Positions 27,352 to 36,081 of a DNA stretch of 64,000 nt are shown one piece after another. The DNA is from Micromonospora nigra (GTDB taxonomy: Bacteria; Actinomycetota; Actinomycetes; Mycobacteriales; Micromonosporaceae), in assembly GCF_900091585.1 (NCBI RefSeq), contig NZ_FMHT01000003.1:2527501-2591500 (forward strand). The letters are read 5' to 3'. The notes below the pieces were generated by a model. It searched no databases and had not been told where the DNA came from. It saw nothing but the letters and a program-made list of their open reading frames with translations. Each line of letters begins with the position of its first letter. Within the stretch, counting starts at the first letter, position 1. Both the position numbers and the translations under genes were made by a program.

Positions 27352-28178
27352 GGCTGCTCCAACCCGCTCACCCCCGGGGTGGATTCCCCGGCGTCGACGC
27401 CGAGGTGTGCCAGCTGGGCGCGCACCGACCACTCGGCGGCCCACCACAGGGAGCGGTCGACGTCCGCGTAGATCCGCGCCACCACCTCGCCGGGATCGGT
27501 GAGCCCTTCGGCGACGACGGCCCGCACCTGGTCGAGCCGGGCCCGGCGGTGGGCGAGGTAGAAGTCGGCGGCGGCCCCGCAGTCGGCCAGCGCCGGGCCG
27601 TGCCCTGGCAGGGCCGGGATCCCGCGGTACGCGGAGAGCAGTTCCAGGCTGGTCAGGTAGTCGCCGAGGTGGCCGTCGGGGTGGGCGACCACGGTGGTGC
27701 CGCGGCCGAGGATGGTGTCCCCGGTCAGCACCACCCGTTCGGTGCCGTGCCCGGCCAGGAAGCAGACCGAGTCGGCGGTGTGGCCGGGGGTGGGCACGAG
27801 CCGGATGTCCAGGCCGTGGCCGTCGAGGTCGTCGCCGGCCAGGGCGGCGCCGCCGACGGTGTGGGCGGGGTCGGCGGCCCGGACGGGGACGCCGCCGAGC
27901 AGGTGGTGCAGGCGCGGGACGCCGTCGGTGTGGTCCGGGTGCCCGTGGGTGATCAGCACCAGCCCGACGGGCCCGTGCGCGGCGATCGCCGCGAGGTGGC
28001 CCTCGTCGGCGGGGCCCGGGTCGACCACGACCGCGTGGGAGGCCCCGGGTGCGCGCAGCACCCAGGTGTTGGTGCCGTCGAGCGTCATCGGCCCGGGGTT
28101 GGGTGCCCGCACCAGCGTCACCCACCCCGGCACCTGATCGGCCAGCGCCGCTGCCGCTCCCGTCACATGCCCTGCCAT
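27348..28178 (-). CDS. Metallo-beta-lactamase-fold hydrolase
   Basis: The 276-residue protein has the metal motif THGHPDHTDG (His78, His80, Asp82, His83), a further TPGHTADSVCF His, GDTILG with the bridging Asp, and PGHGP near the C terminus. This fits the LACTB2/beta-lactamase-like branch of the MBL fold (compare Rv3677c). The substrate is unknown. The ATG at 28178 is used because the 14 residues before it are Arg-rich and not conserved-looking. It overlaps the cyclase/ATPase gene by four bases and sits next to RidA as in M. tuberculosis. Confidence 0.9.
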   Translation of the reverse strand: MAGHVTGAAAALADQVPGWVTLVRAPNPGPMTLDGTNTWVLRAPGASHAVVVDPGPADEGHLAAIAAHGPVGLVLITHGHPDHTDGVPRLHHLLGGVPVRAADPAHTVGGAALAGDDLDGHGLDIRLVPTPGHTADSVCFLAGHGTERVVLTGDTILGRGTTVVAHPDGHLGDYLTSLELLSAYRGIPALPGHGPALADCGAAADFYLAHRRARLDQVRAVVAEGLTDPGEVVARIYADVDRSLWWAAEWSVRAQLAHLGVDAGESTPGVSGLEQP

Positions 28179-28337
28179 GCCAGCGATCGTACGACCCCGC
28201 CGGGCGACCCTTGCGATCATGCGGTCCCGGCCCCCGGTTTGCCCCTGTTCAGGGCTTCCGTCCGGGCCGGAACCGCACGATCGCCGGGCGCGGTCGAGCC
28301 GGGCGCGGTCGAGCTTGGCTCGATTCAGGCCGGGCGC

Positions 28338-28417
28338 GATCCGGGTCGGGCGCGGTCCGGGTCGGACGCGGTCCGGGTCGGACGCGGTCCGGGTCGGGCG
28401 CGGTCCGGGTCGGGCTT
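28338..28417. repeat. Five tandem 16-bp units between the MBL and RidA genes
   Basis: Units start at 28338, 28354, 28370, 28386 and 28402, with consensus GGTCCGGGTCGGACGC and minor variation. Degenerate relatives of the motif extend upstream to about 28280. The array is non-coding and ends eight bases before the RidA stop. Confidence 0.92.
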
Positions 28418-28424
28418 CGGGTTG

Positions 28425-28886
28425 TCAGGCGACCTCGACGATGAGCTCCACCTCGACCGGAGCGTCGAGTGGCAGCTCGGCGACGCCGACGGCGCTGCGG
28501 GCGTGCCGGCCCGCCTCGCCGAAGACCGCGCCGAGCAGGTCCGAAGCGCCGTTGATCACGGCGGGCTGACCGGTGAAGCCGGGCGCGCTCGCCACGAAGC
28601 CGGTCAGCTTGACGATCTTGACGACCTTCTCCAGCCCGACCAGCGCGTCGACCGCGGCCAACGCGTTGAGCGCGCACCGCTGTGCCAGGTCCTTGGCCTG
28701 CTCCGCCGAGATGCCGGCACCGACCTTGCCGGTGGCCAGCAGCCGGCCCTCGGCCATCGGCAGTTGCCCGGAGACGTAGACGTGCTGGCCCGACTGCACG
28801 GCGGGCACGTAGCTGGCCACCGGCGGCACGACCTCGGGCAGGGTCAGTCCGAGTTCCGCCAGCTTCCCGTGCGGCCCGTTGCTCAT
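28425..28886 (-). CDS. RidA/YjgF-family protein
   Basis: The 153-residue protein has the family segments VYVSGQLPMAEGRLLATGKVG, LNALAAVDALVGLEKVVKIVKLTGFV and GRHARSAVGVAELPLDAPVEVELI, with the conserved Arg of the imine-binding pocket in HARSAVGV. RidA proteins hydrolyse reactive enamine/imine intermediates made by PLP enzymes. It is about 30 residues longer at the N terminus than the shortest members, as in the actinobacterial subgroup (compare Rv3678c). The gene lies 31 bases downstream of a DUF4177 gene on the same strand. Confidence 0.9.
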   Translation of the reverse strand: MSNGPHGKLAELGLTLPEVVPPVASYVPAVQSGQHVYVSGQLPMAEGRLLATGKVGAGISAEQAKDLAQRCALNALAAVDALVGLEKVVKIVKLTGFVASAPGFTGQPAVINGASDLLGAVFGEAGRHARSAVGVAELPLDAPVEVELIVEVA

Positions 28887-28917
28887 GCCGTCACCCCGCC
28901 GTGCCCGCTCGTCCCGC

Positions 28918-29073
28918 TCACGACTTCGGCCGCTTCAGGTAGGCGACGAGCTGCTCCGGGTTCGGCCCCGGCACCACGGACACCAACTCCCAGCCGTCCT
29001 CGCCCCAGTTGTCGAGGATCTGCTTGGTCGCGTGGACCAGCAGCGGGACCGTGGCGTATTCCCACTTCTGCAT
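28918..29073 (-). CDS. DUF4177-type 51-residue protein
   Basis: An ATG at 29073 opens a 51-codon frame that starts MQKWEYATVPLLVH, continues with QILDNWGEDGWELVSVVPGP, and ends YLKRPKS. The WEY near the N terminus and the GWELVSVVPG strand are the hallmarks of DUF4177 proteins. In M. tuberculosis a similar small protein is found in this position beside RidA. Function is unknown. The upstream GGAGAG (about 29078 to 29083 on the minus strand) is a suitable ribosome binding site. Confidence 0.85.
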   Translation of the reverse strand: MQKWEYATVPLLVHATKQILDNWGEDGWELVSVVPGPNPEQLVAYLKRPKS

Positions 29074-29116
29074 CGGTGGAGAGCTCCCTCGTCAGCGTCG
29101 ACTGTTCTCCGACAGC

Positions 29117-29476
29117 CTACGATCCGGCGGTCGGCCGGGGCGCGGGACGTCGCTGCGCGGCGTCGGGCGGCTCGCCGCAGGGCCCCTCGTGGTCGAACCG
29201 CTGCGGGCACCGCGACCGGTCGGGCAGCAGCAGGTCGCAGAAGACGCGGTGCCGGTTGTTCTGGTCGTCGGCGCCCGACACCTCGGTCTCCCCGGCGTCC
29301 AGTTCGTAGAGGAAGCCGAGCGAGGTCGCCACCCGGCCGGCGAGCGCGGTGGCCGAGGCCAGGTCCCCGACCCGGATCGGCAGATGGATGACGTACCCGG
29401 GCACCTCCTCGTCCCGACCTTCGACGGATCGAGCCGTCGGGACGAATGATCGAGGGCTGTCGTCCGCGTCGCGCAT
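29117..29476 (-). CDS. Conserved small protein of unknown function with C-terminal Cys pairs
   Basis: From the ATG at 29476, preceded by GGAGG seven bases upstream, the protein has 119 residues. It contains VPGYVIHLPIRVGDLASATALAGRVATSLGFLYELDAGETEVSGADDQNNRHRVFC (a region at about residues 28 to 83) and ends with CPQRFDHEGPCG. The central part looks like a compact alpha/beta domain; the three spaced Cys residues and a His near the end could bind metal. I do not recognise a named family. A longer in-frame extension to 29617 is Arg-rich and less likely. Confidence 0.65.
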   Translation of the reverse strand: MRDADDSPRSFVPTARSVEGRDEEVPGYVIHLPIRVGDLASATALAGRVATSLGFLYELDAGETEVSGADDQNNRHRVFCDLLLPDRSRCPQRFDHEGPCGEPPDAAQRRPAPRPTAGS

Positions 29477-29839
29477 GCACTGCCTCCGGGCGTCGTACCT
29501 GGTCACGTCCTTGTCGTCCGGCTGCGGGGCCCGCCCTCCGGGGAGCCCTGCACGCCGGTGCGACGCTAGGGCTGCGACCACCCGGGCATCAACAGGACGC
29601 GCACTTTTAGGAATCATCAGTCACATATGCGACACCCGATCGTCGGGATGCCGACGACTTGGATCCCCGTCGTCGGCCACTCCGACGGGCGGGCCGCCCC
29701 CGGTGGGCGGGCCGGCTCGGTCCTCGTCATCGCGTATCGACCGCTACCCTCTCGGTCGGACGGGCGCGCAGGACCCGCCCGCACGCTCGACCACGCGCGT
29801 CGCCTGGGCGACGACACGCCGCATCCCCGGGGGGACCAC
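29477..29839. other. Divergent intergenic region with one clear hairpin
   Basis: These 363 bases separate two divergent genes. The part from 29590 to 29640 is AT-richer (ACTTTTAGGAATCATCAG) and may hold promoters. An inverted repeat with 9-base arms lies at 29650 to 29677 (GCCGACGAC and GTCGTCGGC, spacer 10). I see no RNA gene or ORF that looks coding. Confidence 0.5.
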
Positions 29840-30418
29840 ATGACCCAGCCACCCAGCAGCGGCCCGTCCGGGCCGGCCACCCCGCCGCCGGCCGGTCGGC
29901 CCGGCGAGGACCAGGCCGCGTTCCCGCCGGCCCCGCCCGGCTACCCCCCGTATCCGGGTGCCGCCCCGGCTCCGAAGAGGAAGCGCGGTGCGCTGATCGC
30001 CGCGCTCGCGCTCGCGGTGGTGCTGGTGCTCTGCGCCGGCGGTGGCGTCGTGGCGTTCCTGACGCTGCGCGACGCGGGGGCCGGCGAGGGCGCGCAGGAG
30101 CCGGCGGTGGCCGTCGACCAGTTCCTGACGGCCGTCTACACCGACCGCGACGCCGGGGCGGCCGCGAAGCTGGTCTGTTCCTCGGCCCGGGACGAGGACA
30201 GGATCGCCGCCAAGATCGCCGAGGTGGAGAAGTACGCCCAGACCCACCGCAACCCCCGGTTCCGGTGGAGCAGCCCGAAGGTGGACAACCAGACCGGGGA
30301 CCGGGCCACGGTCAGCACCACGGTCACCGTGACCACCGCCGACGAGAAGGTCGCCGACCAGAACCTGCGGTTCACCGTGGTGCAGACGACGGGTTGGTGG
30401 GTCTGCGAGGTCGCCTGA
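29840..30418 (+). CDS. Proline-rich, single-pass membrane protein with DUF4878-like outer domain
   Basis: The 192-residue protein begins with a Pro/Gly-rich cytoplasmic segment (to about residue 45) and a KRKR stop-transfer motif. One transmembrane helix (about 50 to 72) and a 115-residue outer domain with two Cys (VCSSARDED and WVCEVA) follow. The outer part, with VDQFLTAVYTDRDAGAAAKLVC and a C-terminal beta strand series, resembles the NTF2-like domains (DUF4878/lumazine-binding-like) of actinobacterial cell-envelope proteins. Function is unknown. It is followed 26 bases later by the first Get3/ArsA-like ATPase. Confidence 0.75.
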   Translation: MTQPPSSGPSGPATPPPAGRPGEDQAAFPPAPPGYPPYPGAAPAPKRKRGALIAALALAVVLVLCAGGGVVAFLTLRDAGAGEGAQEPAVAVDQFLTAVYTDRDAGAAAKLVCSSARDEDRIAAKIAEVEKYAQTHRNPRFRWSSPKVDNQTGDRATVSTTVTVTTADEKVADQNLRFTVVQTTGWWVCEVA

Positions 30419-30444
30419 GCCGGTCGGCTGGATAGGCTCGACGG

Positions 30445-31422
30445 GTGGGAGCAGCGCAGCGACCGGGCGAGCCGGCCGGCACGGGATGGCCCGCCCGCCT
30501 GCACGTGGTGACCGGTAAGGGCGGCACGGGCAAGACCAGCGTGGCGGCTGCGCTGGCCCTGGCGCTGGCTGCCGGGGGCCGGCGCACGCTGCTGGTGGAG
30601 GTCGAGGGGCGGCAGGGCATCGCCCAGCTGTTCGGCACGGATCCGCTGCCCTACGAGGAGCGGCACCTCACCGACGCTCCGGGCGGCGGCGAGGTGCGCG
30701 CCCTGGCGGTCGACGCCGAGGAGGCCCTCCTCGAGTACCTCGACATGTTCTACAAGCTCGGCGCGGCAGGTCGCGCGCTGCGCAAGCTGGGCGCGATCGA
30801 CTTCGCCACCACCATCGCACCCGGCCTGCGCGACGTGCTGCTCACCGGCAAGGTCAAGGAGGCCACCAGCCGCAGGGCCGGCCAGCGCCGGGTGTACGAC
30901 GCGGTGGTGCTGGACGCCCCGCCGACCGGGCGCATCGGGCGCTTCCTCAACGTCACGGCGGAGACCGCCCGGCTGGCCAAGGTGGGCCCGATCAAGACCC
31001 AGAGCGAGGGGGTGTCGGCGCTGCTGCGTTCCCCGATGACCGCCGTGCACGTGGTCACGCTGCTGGAGGAGATGCCCGTGCAGGAGACGGTCGACGCGAT
31101 CGCCGAGCTGACCTCGCTCGGCTTCGGGGTGGGTCGGGTGATCGTGAACGCGACCCGGCCGCCGTTGCCCGCCGGGCGGGTGGTCACCGAGGCCGAGCTG
31201 GCCGACGGGCTGCGGGCCGCCGGGCTGCCCACCGACCCGGCTATCCTGGCGGGACTGCGGAACGAGGCACGCGACCAGGTGATCCGGCGCGAGCTGGAGG
31301 ATTCGCTGCGAGCCGACCTGGTGGAACTCGGGCTGCCCCTGATCGAGCTGCCGCTGCTGCCCGACGGGGTGGACCGGGCCGGCCTCGAAACGCTGGCCGA
31401 GGCGCTCGTCAAGGCGGATTGA
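30445..31422 (+). CDS. Get3/ArsA-like ATPase, first subunit
   Basis: The 325-residue protein has the deviant Walker A GKGGTGKTS with the signature Lys25, a switch-type segment VVLDAPPTGRIGRFLNVT, and a C-terminal RNEARDQVIRRELEDSL region. It matches the pair Rv3679/Rv3680 of M. tuberculosis, annotated there as anion-transport ATPases and, as I recall, more recently discussed as bacterial Get3-like proteins. The GTG at 30445 starts the frame. It is 57 bases ahead of the second subunit; the two presumably form a heterodimer. Confidence 0.88.
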   Translation: MGAAQRPGEPAGTGWPARLHVVTGKGGTGKTSVAAALALALAAGGRRTLLVEVEGRQGIAQLFGTDPLPYEERHLTDAPGGGEVRALAVDAEEALLEYLDMFYKLGAAGRALRKLGAIDFATTIAPGLRDVLLTGKVKEATSRRAGQRRVYDAVVLDAPPTGRIGRFLNVTAETARLAKVGPIKTQSEGVSALLRSPMTAVHVVTLLEEMPVQETVDAIAELTSLGFGVGRVIVNATRPPLPAGRVVTEAELADGLRAAGLPTDPAILAGLRNEARDQVIRRELEDSLRADLVELGLPLIELPLLPDGVDRAGLETLAEALVKAD

Positions 31423-31479
31423 CTCACACCTGACCTCGGCCCGGCCGCACGGACGGCACCGGCCCGATACGCTCGATTG

Positions 31480-32628
31480 GTGCCTTCCGACACCGCGGCG
31501 CCGCAGCTCGACGTCGACCAGATCCTCGCCGACCCGGGCGTGCGCATCGTGGTCTGCTGCGGGGCGGGCGGGGTGGGCAAGACGACCACGGCCGCCGCGC
31601 TCGCGCTGCGCGCGGCCGAACAGCACGGCCGGCGTACGGTGGTGCTCACCATCGATCCTGCCCGCCGGCTGGCGCAGTCCCTCGGTCTGACCGAGCTGGA
31701 CAACACGCCCCGGCAGGTCAAGGGCATCGACGTCGAGGACAGCGGCGGCGAGTTGCACGCCATGATGCTCGACATGAAGCGCACCTTCGACGACGTGGTG
31801 CTCCAGCACACCGATCCGGCGAAGGCCGCGGAGATCTTCGCCAACCCCTTCTACCAGGCGATGAGTTCGACCTTCGCCGGTACGCAGGAGTACATGGCGA
31901 TGGAGAAGCTGGGTCAGCTGCACGCCCGGGGCGAGTGGGACCTGATCGTGGTCGACACCCCGCCGTCGCGGTCGGCGCTCGACTTCCTCGACGCCCCGGC
32001 GCGGCTGTCGCGCTTCCTGGACGGGCGGATGCTGCGGCTGCTGCTCGCCCCGGCGCGCACCGGCGGGCGGAGCATGTTCAGCCTGGTGACAGCCTCGTTC
32101 GGGATGTTCTCGAAGGTCGTGCAGAAGGTGCTGGGCGCCCAACTGTTGACCGACCTGTCGGGCTTCGTGGCCGCACTGGATTCGATGTTCGGCGGCTTCC
32201 GGCAGCGCGCGGAGCAGACGTACCGCATCCTCCAGGCGCGGGAGACAGCGTTCCTGCTGGTCGCGGCGCCGGAATCGGACGCGGTCCGGGAGGCCGCCTA
32301 CTTCGCCGGCCGGCTGCGCGAGGAACGGATGCCGTTGGCCGGTCTGGTGCTCAACCGGGTGCACCTGTCGGCGGTGCCGGCCCTCGACGCGGCGCAGAGC
32401 CTGGCGGCGGCGCGGCGGCTGGCCGCAGCCGGCGGCCACGAGGGCACGGCGGACATGCTGCGGGCACACGCCGCACTGGCCCAGCAGGCGGACCGCGAGC
32501 GGCGGGTGGCGGCGCGCTTCACGGAGGCGTTCCCGCAGGTGCCCGCGGTGTCCGTGCCGGCGCAGCCCGCCGACGTGCACGACGTCGACGGGCTGCGGAC
32601 GATCGGCGCGGCGATCAGCCGCGGTTGA
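31480..32628 (+). CDS. Get3/ArsA-like ATPase, second subunit
   Basis: The 382-residue protein has Walker [11 protein letters not shown] (about residues 28 to 37), [33 protein letters not shown] with the switch II Asp, and a C-terminal [16 protein letters not shown] strand. Unlike the first subunit, Ala replaces the signature Lys of the deviant Walker A motif. The start is placed at GTG 31480; TTG at 31477 is in frame directly before it. Gene order with whiB4 and ponA2 downstream matches Rv3680 to Rv3682. Confidence 0.88.
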   Translation: MPSDTAAPQLDVDQILADPGVRIVVCCGAGGVGKTTTAAALALRAAEQHGRRTVVLTIDPARRLAQSLGLTELDNTPRQVKGIDVEDSGGELHAMMLDMKRTFDDVVLQHTDPAKAAEIFANPFYQAMSSTFAGTQEYMAMEKLGQLHARGEWDLIVVDTPPSRSALDFLDAPARLSRFLDGRMLRLLLAPARTGGRSMFSLVTASFGMFSKVVQKVLGAQLLTDLSGFVAALDSMFGGFRQRAEQTYRILQARETAFLLVAAPESDAVREAAYFAGRLREERMPLAGLVLNRVHLSAVPALDAAQSLAAARRLAAAGGHEGTADMLRAHAALAQQADRERRVAARFTEAFPQVPAVSVPAQPADVHDVDGLRTIGAAISRG

Positions 32629-32737
32629 GCCGGGCGATCGACCGCGATGAGCCGGCGGTCAGCCGCGACCGAGCCGGGCGATCGACCGGCCCGGCCCAGG
32701 TGACACGGCCGGTCGACCGGCCGAGGCAGTGCGGCGG

Positions 32738-33058
32738 TCAGCCGGCCGAGGTGACGAGGATCTTGTCCTTGCCGGTCTTGTCCCTGGCGTTCTTCTTCAT
32801 GGCGGCCTCGAACATCTTGCGCCAGCTCGTCACCTGGGGGTGACGACGCAGCAGCGCCCGGCGTTCGCGCTCCGTCATGCCTCCCCACACGCCGAACTCG
32901 ATCCGGTTGTCCAGTGCGTCGGCCAGGCACTCGTACCTGACTGGGCAGCTTCGGCAGATCCGTTTCGCCACGTTCTGTTCGGCGCCCTGTACGAACAACG
33001 CGTCCGGGTCCCCGTTCTGACACGCCGCCAGCGACGGCCAGTCAGTGATCATGCCCAT
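32738..33058 (-). CDS. whiB4: WhiB-family iron-sulfur transcription factor, WhiB4-like
   Basis: The 106-residue protein has the four cluster ligands Cys13, Cys35, Cys38 and Cys44, the GVWGG turn at 56 to 60, and a basic C-terminal stretch (LLRRHP and KKNARDKTGKDK) for DNA contact. WhiB4 in mycobacteria is an oxygen- and redox-sensitive repressor. The assignment to WhiB4 rather than another WhiB rests on its place between the Get3-like pair and ponA2. The ATG at 33058 was chosen because it gives the usual 12-residue spacing before the first Cys; a second ATG lies two codons later. It is divergent from ponA2. Confidence 0.9.
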   Translation of the reverse strand: MGMITDWPSLAACQNGDPDALFVQGAEQNVAKRICRSCPVRYECLADALDNRIEFGVWGGMTERERRALLRRHPQVTSWRKMFEAAMKKNARDKTGKDKILVTSAG

Positions 33059-33463
33059 GTGTACACGTCCCCCCTTGCAGTACCTACCGACGTCGTCGCG
33101 GACCAGCCGGCAATCCCCCCTCGCCGCCCGACCGGACCTTCCCCAAGGCGGCACGGACGACATGTGGCGCTTTCGCCGCCACCATCATGCTCTGTAGTCA
33201 CCCGATTACGCAACGTTGTCGGCTAAATCCATCATTCCGGACACTCCCGGCTTCCCGGGCTTCGCGACCGCCGGTTACCCCGCCGGATCGCGTGAAAACG
33301 CTGCGGGTCGACTCCCGGCTGGAGGAGACTCCAGGCGCGTCCACGCAACCACCCACCGGGGGTCGTGCGTTTAGCACAACGAGGCCGGCGCGCGCAGGAA
33401 ATGGGGAAAAGACGCCCCAGCGCCCCTCGTTACCTGTTCGCGTACCCTGACGAGGTGACCTGG
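33059..33463. other. Divergent promoter region between whiB4 and ponA2
   Basis: This 405-base stretch has no convincing ORF. Near whiB4 there is a G-rich candidate ribosome binding site and a short palindrome (TGTACA at 33059 to 33064). AT-richer patches lie around 33195 to 33235 and 33365 to 33385. I assign promoters to it only by position. Confidence 0.5.
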
Positions 33464-35899
33464 ATGCGGAAACGTGACCACAACGTACTGACCAACGCCG
33501 CATCGCTGCTCATCTGTGGCCTGTTGGCCGGTGTGGTGGTCGCGGCGGCGGCCTTCCCCGCGGTGGCGATGTCCGGCCTGGCCGCGAAGGCCGGTGCGGA
33601 GACCTTCGGGGCCCTGCCCAAGGAGCTGACCGTGGCCCGCGCGCCACAGATCAGCTACCTGCTGGCCTCCGACGGCAAGACCCCCCTCGCGACCATGTAC
33701 GACGAGAACCGGCGCGACGTGAAGCTCGACGACATCTCGATCAACATGCGCAACGCGATCGTCGCCGCCGAGGACCACGACTTCTACAAGCACAACGGCG
33801 TCGACCTCAACGGCGTCGCCCGGGCGTTCGTCAACAACAGCACCGCCGGCGCCGACCGGCAGGGCGCCTCGACGCTGACCATGCAGTACGTCCGGATGGG
33901 CATCGCGTACTCGGCCACCCACCCGGCCGACGTGGTGGCCGCCACCGAGGACACCAGCGCCCGCAAGCTGCGCGAGATGCGGTACGCCATCCAGCTCGAC
34001 AAGGAGCTGTCGAAGGACGAGATCCTGGAGCGCTACCTGAACCTGGCCGCGTTCGGCAACGGCGCGTACGGCGTCTACGCCGCCAGCCAGGTCTACTTCA
34101 ACAAGCCGCCGAAGAAGCTCAGCATCGACGAGGCGGCCATGCTGGCGGGCCTCGTCAAGGCCCCCACCTCGTTCGACCCGACCACCAAGAGCGGCTACCC
34201 GCAGGCGGTCGCCCGGCGCGACTACGTGATCGACAACATGGTCAAGACCGGGGCGATCACCCAGGAGCAGGCCGAGGAGGCCAAGGCGGTCAAGCTGGTC
34301 GTCAAGGGCAAGCGGGCCCCCAACGGCTGCGTCGCCACCAACGAGAAGGGCTGGGGCTTCTTCTGCGACTACTTCTACCGCTGGTGGATGTCGCAGGAGA
34401 CCTTCGGCTCGACCTCGTACGACCGGGAGCGGCGGCTCAAGAGCGGCGGCTACACGATCGTCACCACCCTCGACGCGCAGGCGCAGCGTGCCGCGGACAA
34501 GGCCGTCCGCAGGGCGAAGAAGGAGACCGCCAAGGAGGCCGCGATGGTGGCCGTGGTGGAGCCCGGAACCGGCCGGGTGCGGGCCCTCGCGGTCAACCGC
34601 AACTTCAAGCTCGACAACCCGAGCGACCCGAAGAACAAGCCGCACAGCGACCCCGTCCAGCGCAAGCGCAAGCGCCTCGGCAACTACCCGAACACGGTGA
34701 ACCCCCTGCTCACCGGCGGTGACGGCATCACCGGCTACCAGGCCGGTTCGACCTTCAAGATCTTCACCGTCGTGGCCGCGCTGGAGAAGGGCATCCCGCT
34801 CAGCTACACCATCAACGCGCAGAAGCAGTTCAAGTCCGACTACATCATCGACAGGAACAGTCCGGCCGCCTGCCCCGGCACCAACCTCTACTGCCCCACG
34901 AACTCGGTGGAGAGCATGGCCGGCGTACACAACATGTGGAGCGCCTTCGGCCGGTCGGTCAACACCTACTTCGTGCCGCTCCAGCAGCAGGTCGGGGCCG
35001 ACAACGTGATCGACGTGGCGCAGCGGATGGGCATCCAGTTCCGGGAGAGCGGCGACGCCCGCCGCGCCACCAAGGAGGGCGGCGCCGAGCAGTGGGGCGC
35101 GTTCACCCTGGGCGTCTCCCAGACCACCCCGCTGGAGCTGGCCAACGCCTACGCCACCCTCGCCGCCGACGGCAAGTACTGCGAGCCGATCCCGGTGCAG
35201 GAGATCCGCGACCTCGACGGCAACAAGCTGGACATCGCCGACCCGCGCTGCGAGAAGCGGCTCAGCACCGAGGTGGCCAGGGCCGCCGTCGACGCCGCGC
35301 GCTGCCCGGTCGGTGACCGGTCGTCGACGTCGCGGTGCACCGGCGCCACCGCCGGAAACGTGCGGGGGATCGTCGACGCACCGGTCGCCGGCAAGTCCGG
35401 CACCACCGACTCCGAGAAGTCCGCCGCGCTGGTCGCCATGACCAAGCAGTACGCGGTGGCCGGCATCATGGCCGACCCGGACTGGCCGCAGACCAACGTC
35501 AAGATGGGGCACAACGTGCCCGACGGCATCAATCCGCCGGTCTTCGAGACCCTCCGCGACGCCATGAAGGGCAAGAAGCGGATCAACTTCGAGCCGCCCG
35601 GCCAGAAGATCTCCGAAGGCGACCAGCGCAGCATCCCCGGGGTCCGGTGCATCTCGGTCGACCAGGCCAAGTCCCGCATCCAGGGGGCCGGCTTCACCGC
35701 TGTCGTCTCCTCCGCCCGGGTGCAGTCGGACTGCCCGGTGGGTCAGGCCGCCGGCACCAGCCCCGACGGGCGCACCATCAAGGGCGGCGTGGTGACCATC
35801 CAGGTCAGCGCCGGCAGCGGCCGCAGCGAGCCGAGCAGCGGCCCGCCCAACGGCGGCGGGCCCACCAACCCCGGCCGCCCGCCGGGCCGCGACGACTGA
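33464..35899 (+). CDS. ponA2: Class A penicillin-binding protein, PonA2-like, with PASTA domain
   Basis: The 811-residue protein has a short cytoplasmic start, one transmembrane helix (about 10 to 35), and a glycosyltransferase-51 domain with catalytic Glu103 in EDHDFY and GASTLTMQY. The transpeptidase domain has Ser429-X-X-Lys432 (STFK), SVN at 498 to 500 and KSGT at 644 to 647. A C-terminal PASTA domain (about 715 to 780) and a Pro/Gly tail follow. It polymerises and cross-links peptidoglycan. The ATG at 33464 is chosen for its GAGGTG site; an in-frame GTG at 33455 is possible. The gene is divergent from whiB4, as ponA2 is in M. tuberculosis. Confidence 0.93.
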   Translation: MRKRDHNVLTNAASLLICGLLAGVVVAAAAFPAVAMSGLAAKAGAETFGALPKELTVARAPQISYLLASDGKTPLATMYDENRRDVKLDDISINMRNAIVAAEDHDFYKHNGVDLNGVARAFVNNSTAGADRQGASTLTMQYVRMGIAYSATHPADVVAATEDTSARKLREMRYAIQLDKELSKDEILERYLNLAAFGNGAYGVYAASQVYFNKPPKKLSIDEAAMLAGLVKAPTSFDPTTKSGYPQAVARRDYVIDNMVKTGAITQEQAEEAKAVKLVVKGKRAPNGCVATNEKGWGFFCDYFYRWWMSQETFGSTSYDRERRLKSGGYTIVTTLDAQAQRAADKAVRRAKKETAKEAAMVAVVEPGTGRVRALAVNRNFKLDNPSDPKNKPHSDPVQRKRKRLGNYPNTVNPLLTGGDGITGYQAGSTFKIFTVVAALEKGIPLSYTINAQKQFKSDYIIDRNSPAACPGTNLYCPTNSVESMAGVHNMWSAFGRSVNTYFVPLQQQVGADNVIDVAQRMGIQFRESGDARRATKEGGAEQWGAFTLGVSQTTPLELANAYATLAADGKYCEPIPVQEIRDLDGNKLDIADPRCEKRLSTEVARAAVDAARCPVGDRSSTSRCTGATAGNVRGIVDAPVAGKSGTTDSEKSAALVAMTKQYAVAGIMADPDWPQTNVKMGHNVPDGINPPVFETLRDAMKGKKRINFEPPGQKISEGDQRSIPGVRCISVDQAKSRIQGAGFTAVVSSARVQSDCPVGQAAGTSPDGRTIKGGVVTIQVSAGSGRSEPSSGPPNGGGPTNPGRPPGRDD

Positions 35900-35924
35900 A
35901 CCCCGGCCCATCCCGGCCAACGCG

Positions 35925-35960
35925 ACGGGCGGGCATCCCTGACAGGGGGTGCCCGCCCGT
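35925..35960. terminator. Hairpin terminator after ponA2
   Basis: Inverted arms ACGGGCGGGCA (35925 to 35935) and TGCCCGCCCGT (35950 to 35960) flank a 14-base loop 26 bases after the ponA2 stop. A short TTCGTCGT follows. It is a GC-rich terminator without a clear U tract, as is common in this group. Confidence 0.75.
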
Positions 35961-35983
35961 TCGTCGTACCGGAATCTCGTCAG

Positions 35984-36061
35984 GCCGGGAGCTTCGGCCT
36001 CGGCGCTGCCGGGAGCTTGAAGCCCCGGCGTTGCCGGGAGCTTCGGCCTCGGCGTGCCGGG
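35984..36061. repeat. Three tandem units of about 25 bp between ponA2 and the YqeY gene
   Basis: Three imperfect copies of GCCGGGAGCTTCGGCCTCGG follow one another from 35984, with small length differences, and a truncated fourth begins at about 36056. They are non-coding and lie between convergent genes. Confidence 0.85.
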
Positions 36062-36081
36062 ATCCAGGGTGCTCGTGGCGG

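Noticed and set aside
28338..28417. Regular short repeats as a possible CRISPR array
   Set aside because: Units of 16 bp follow each other without spacers, and no cas gene is in the window. The same holds for the arrays at 21430 and 13977.
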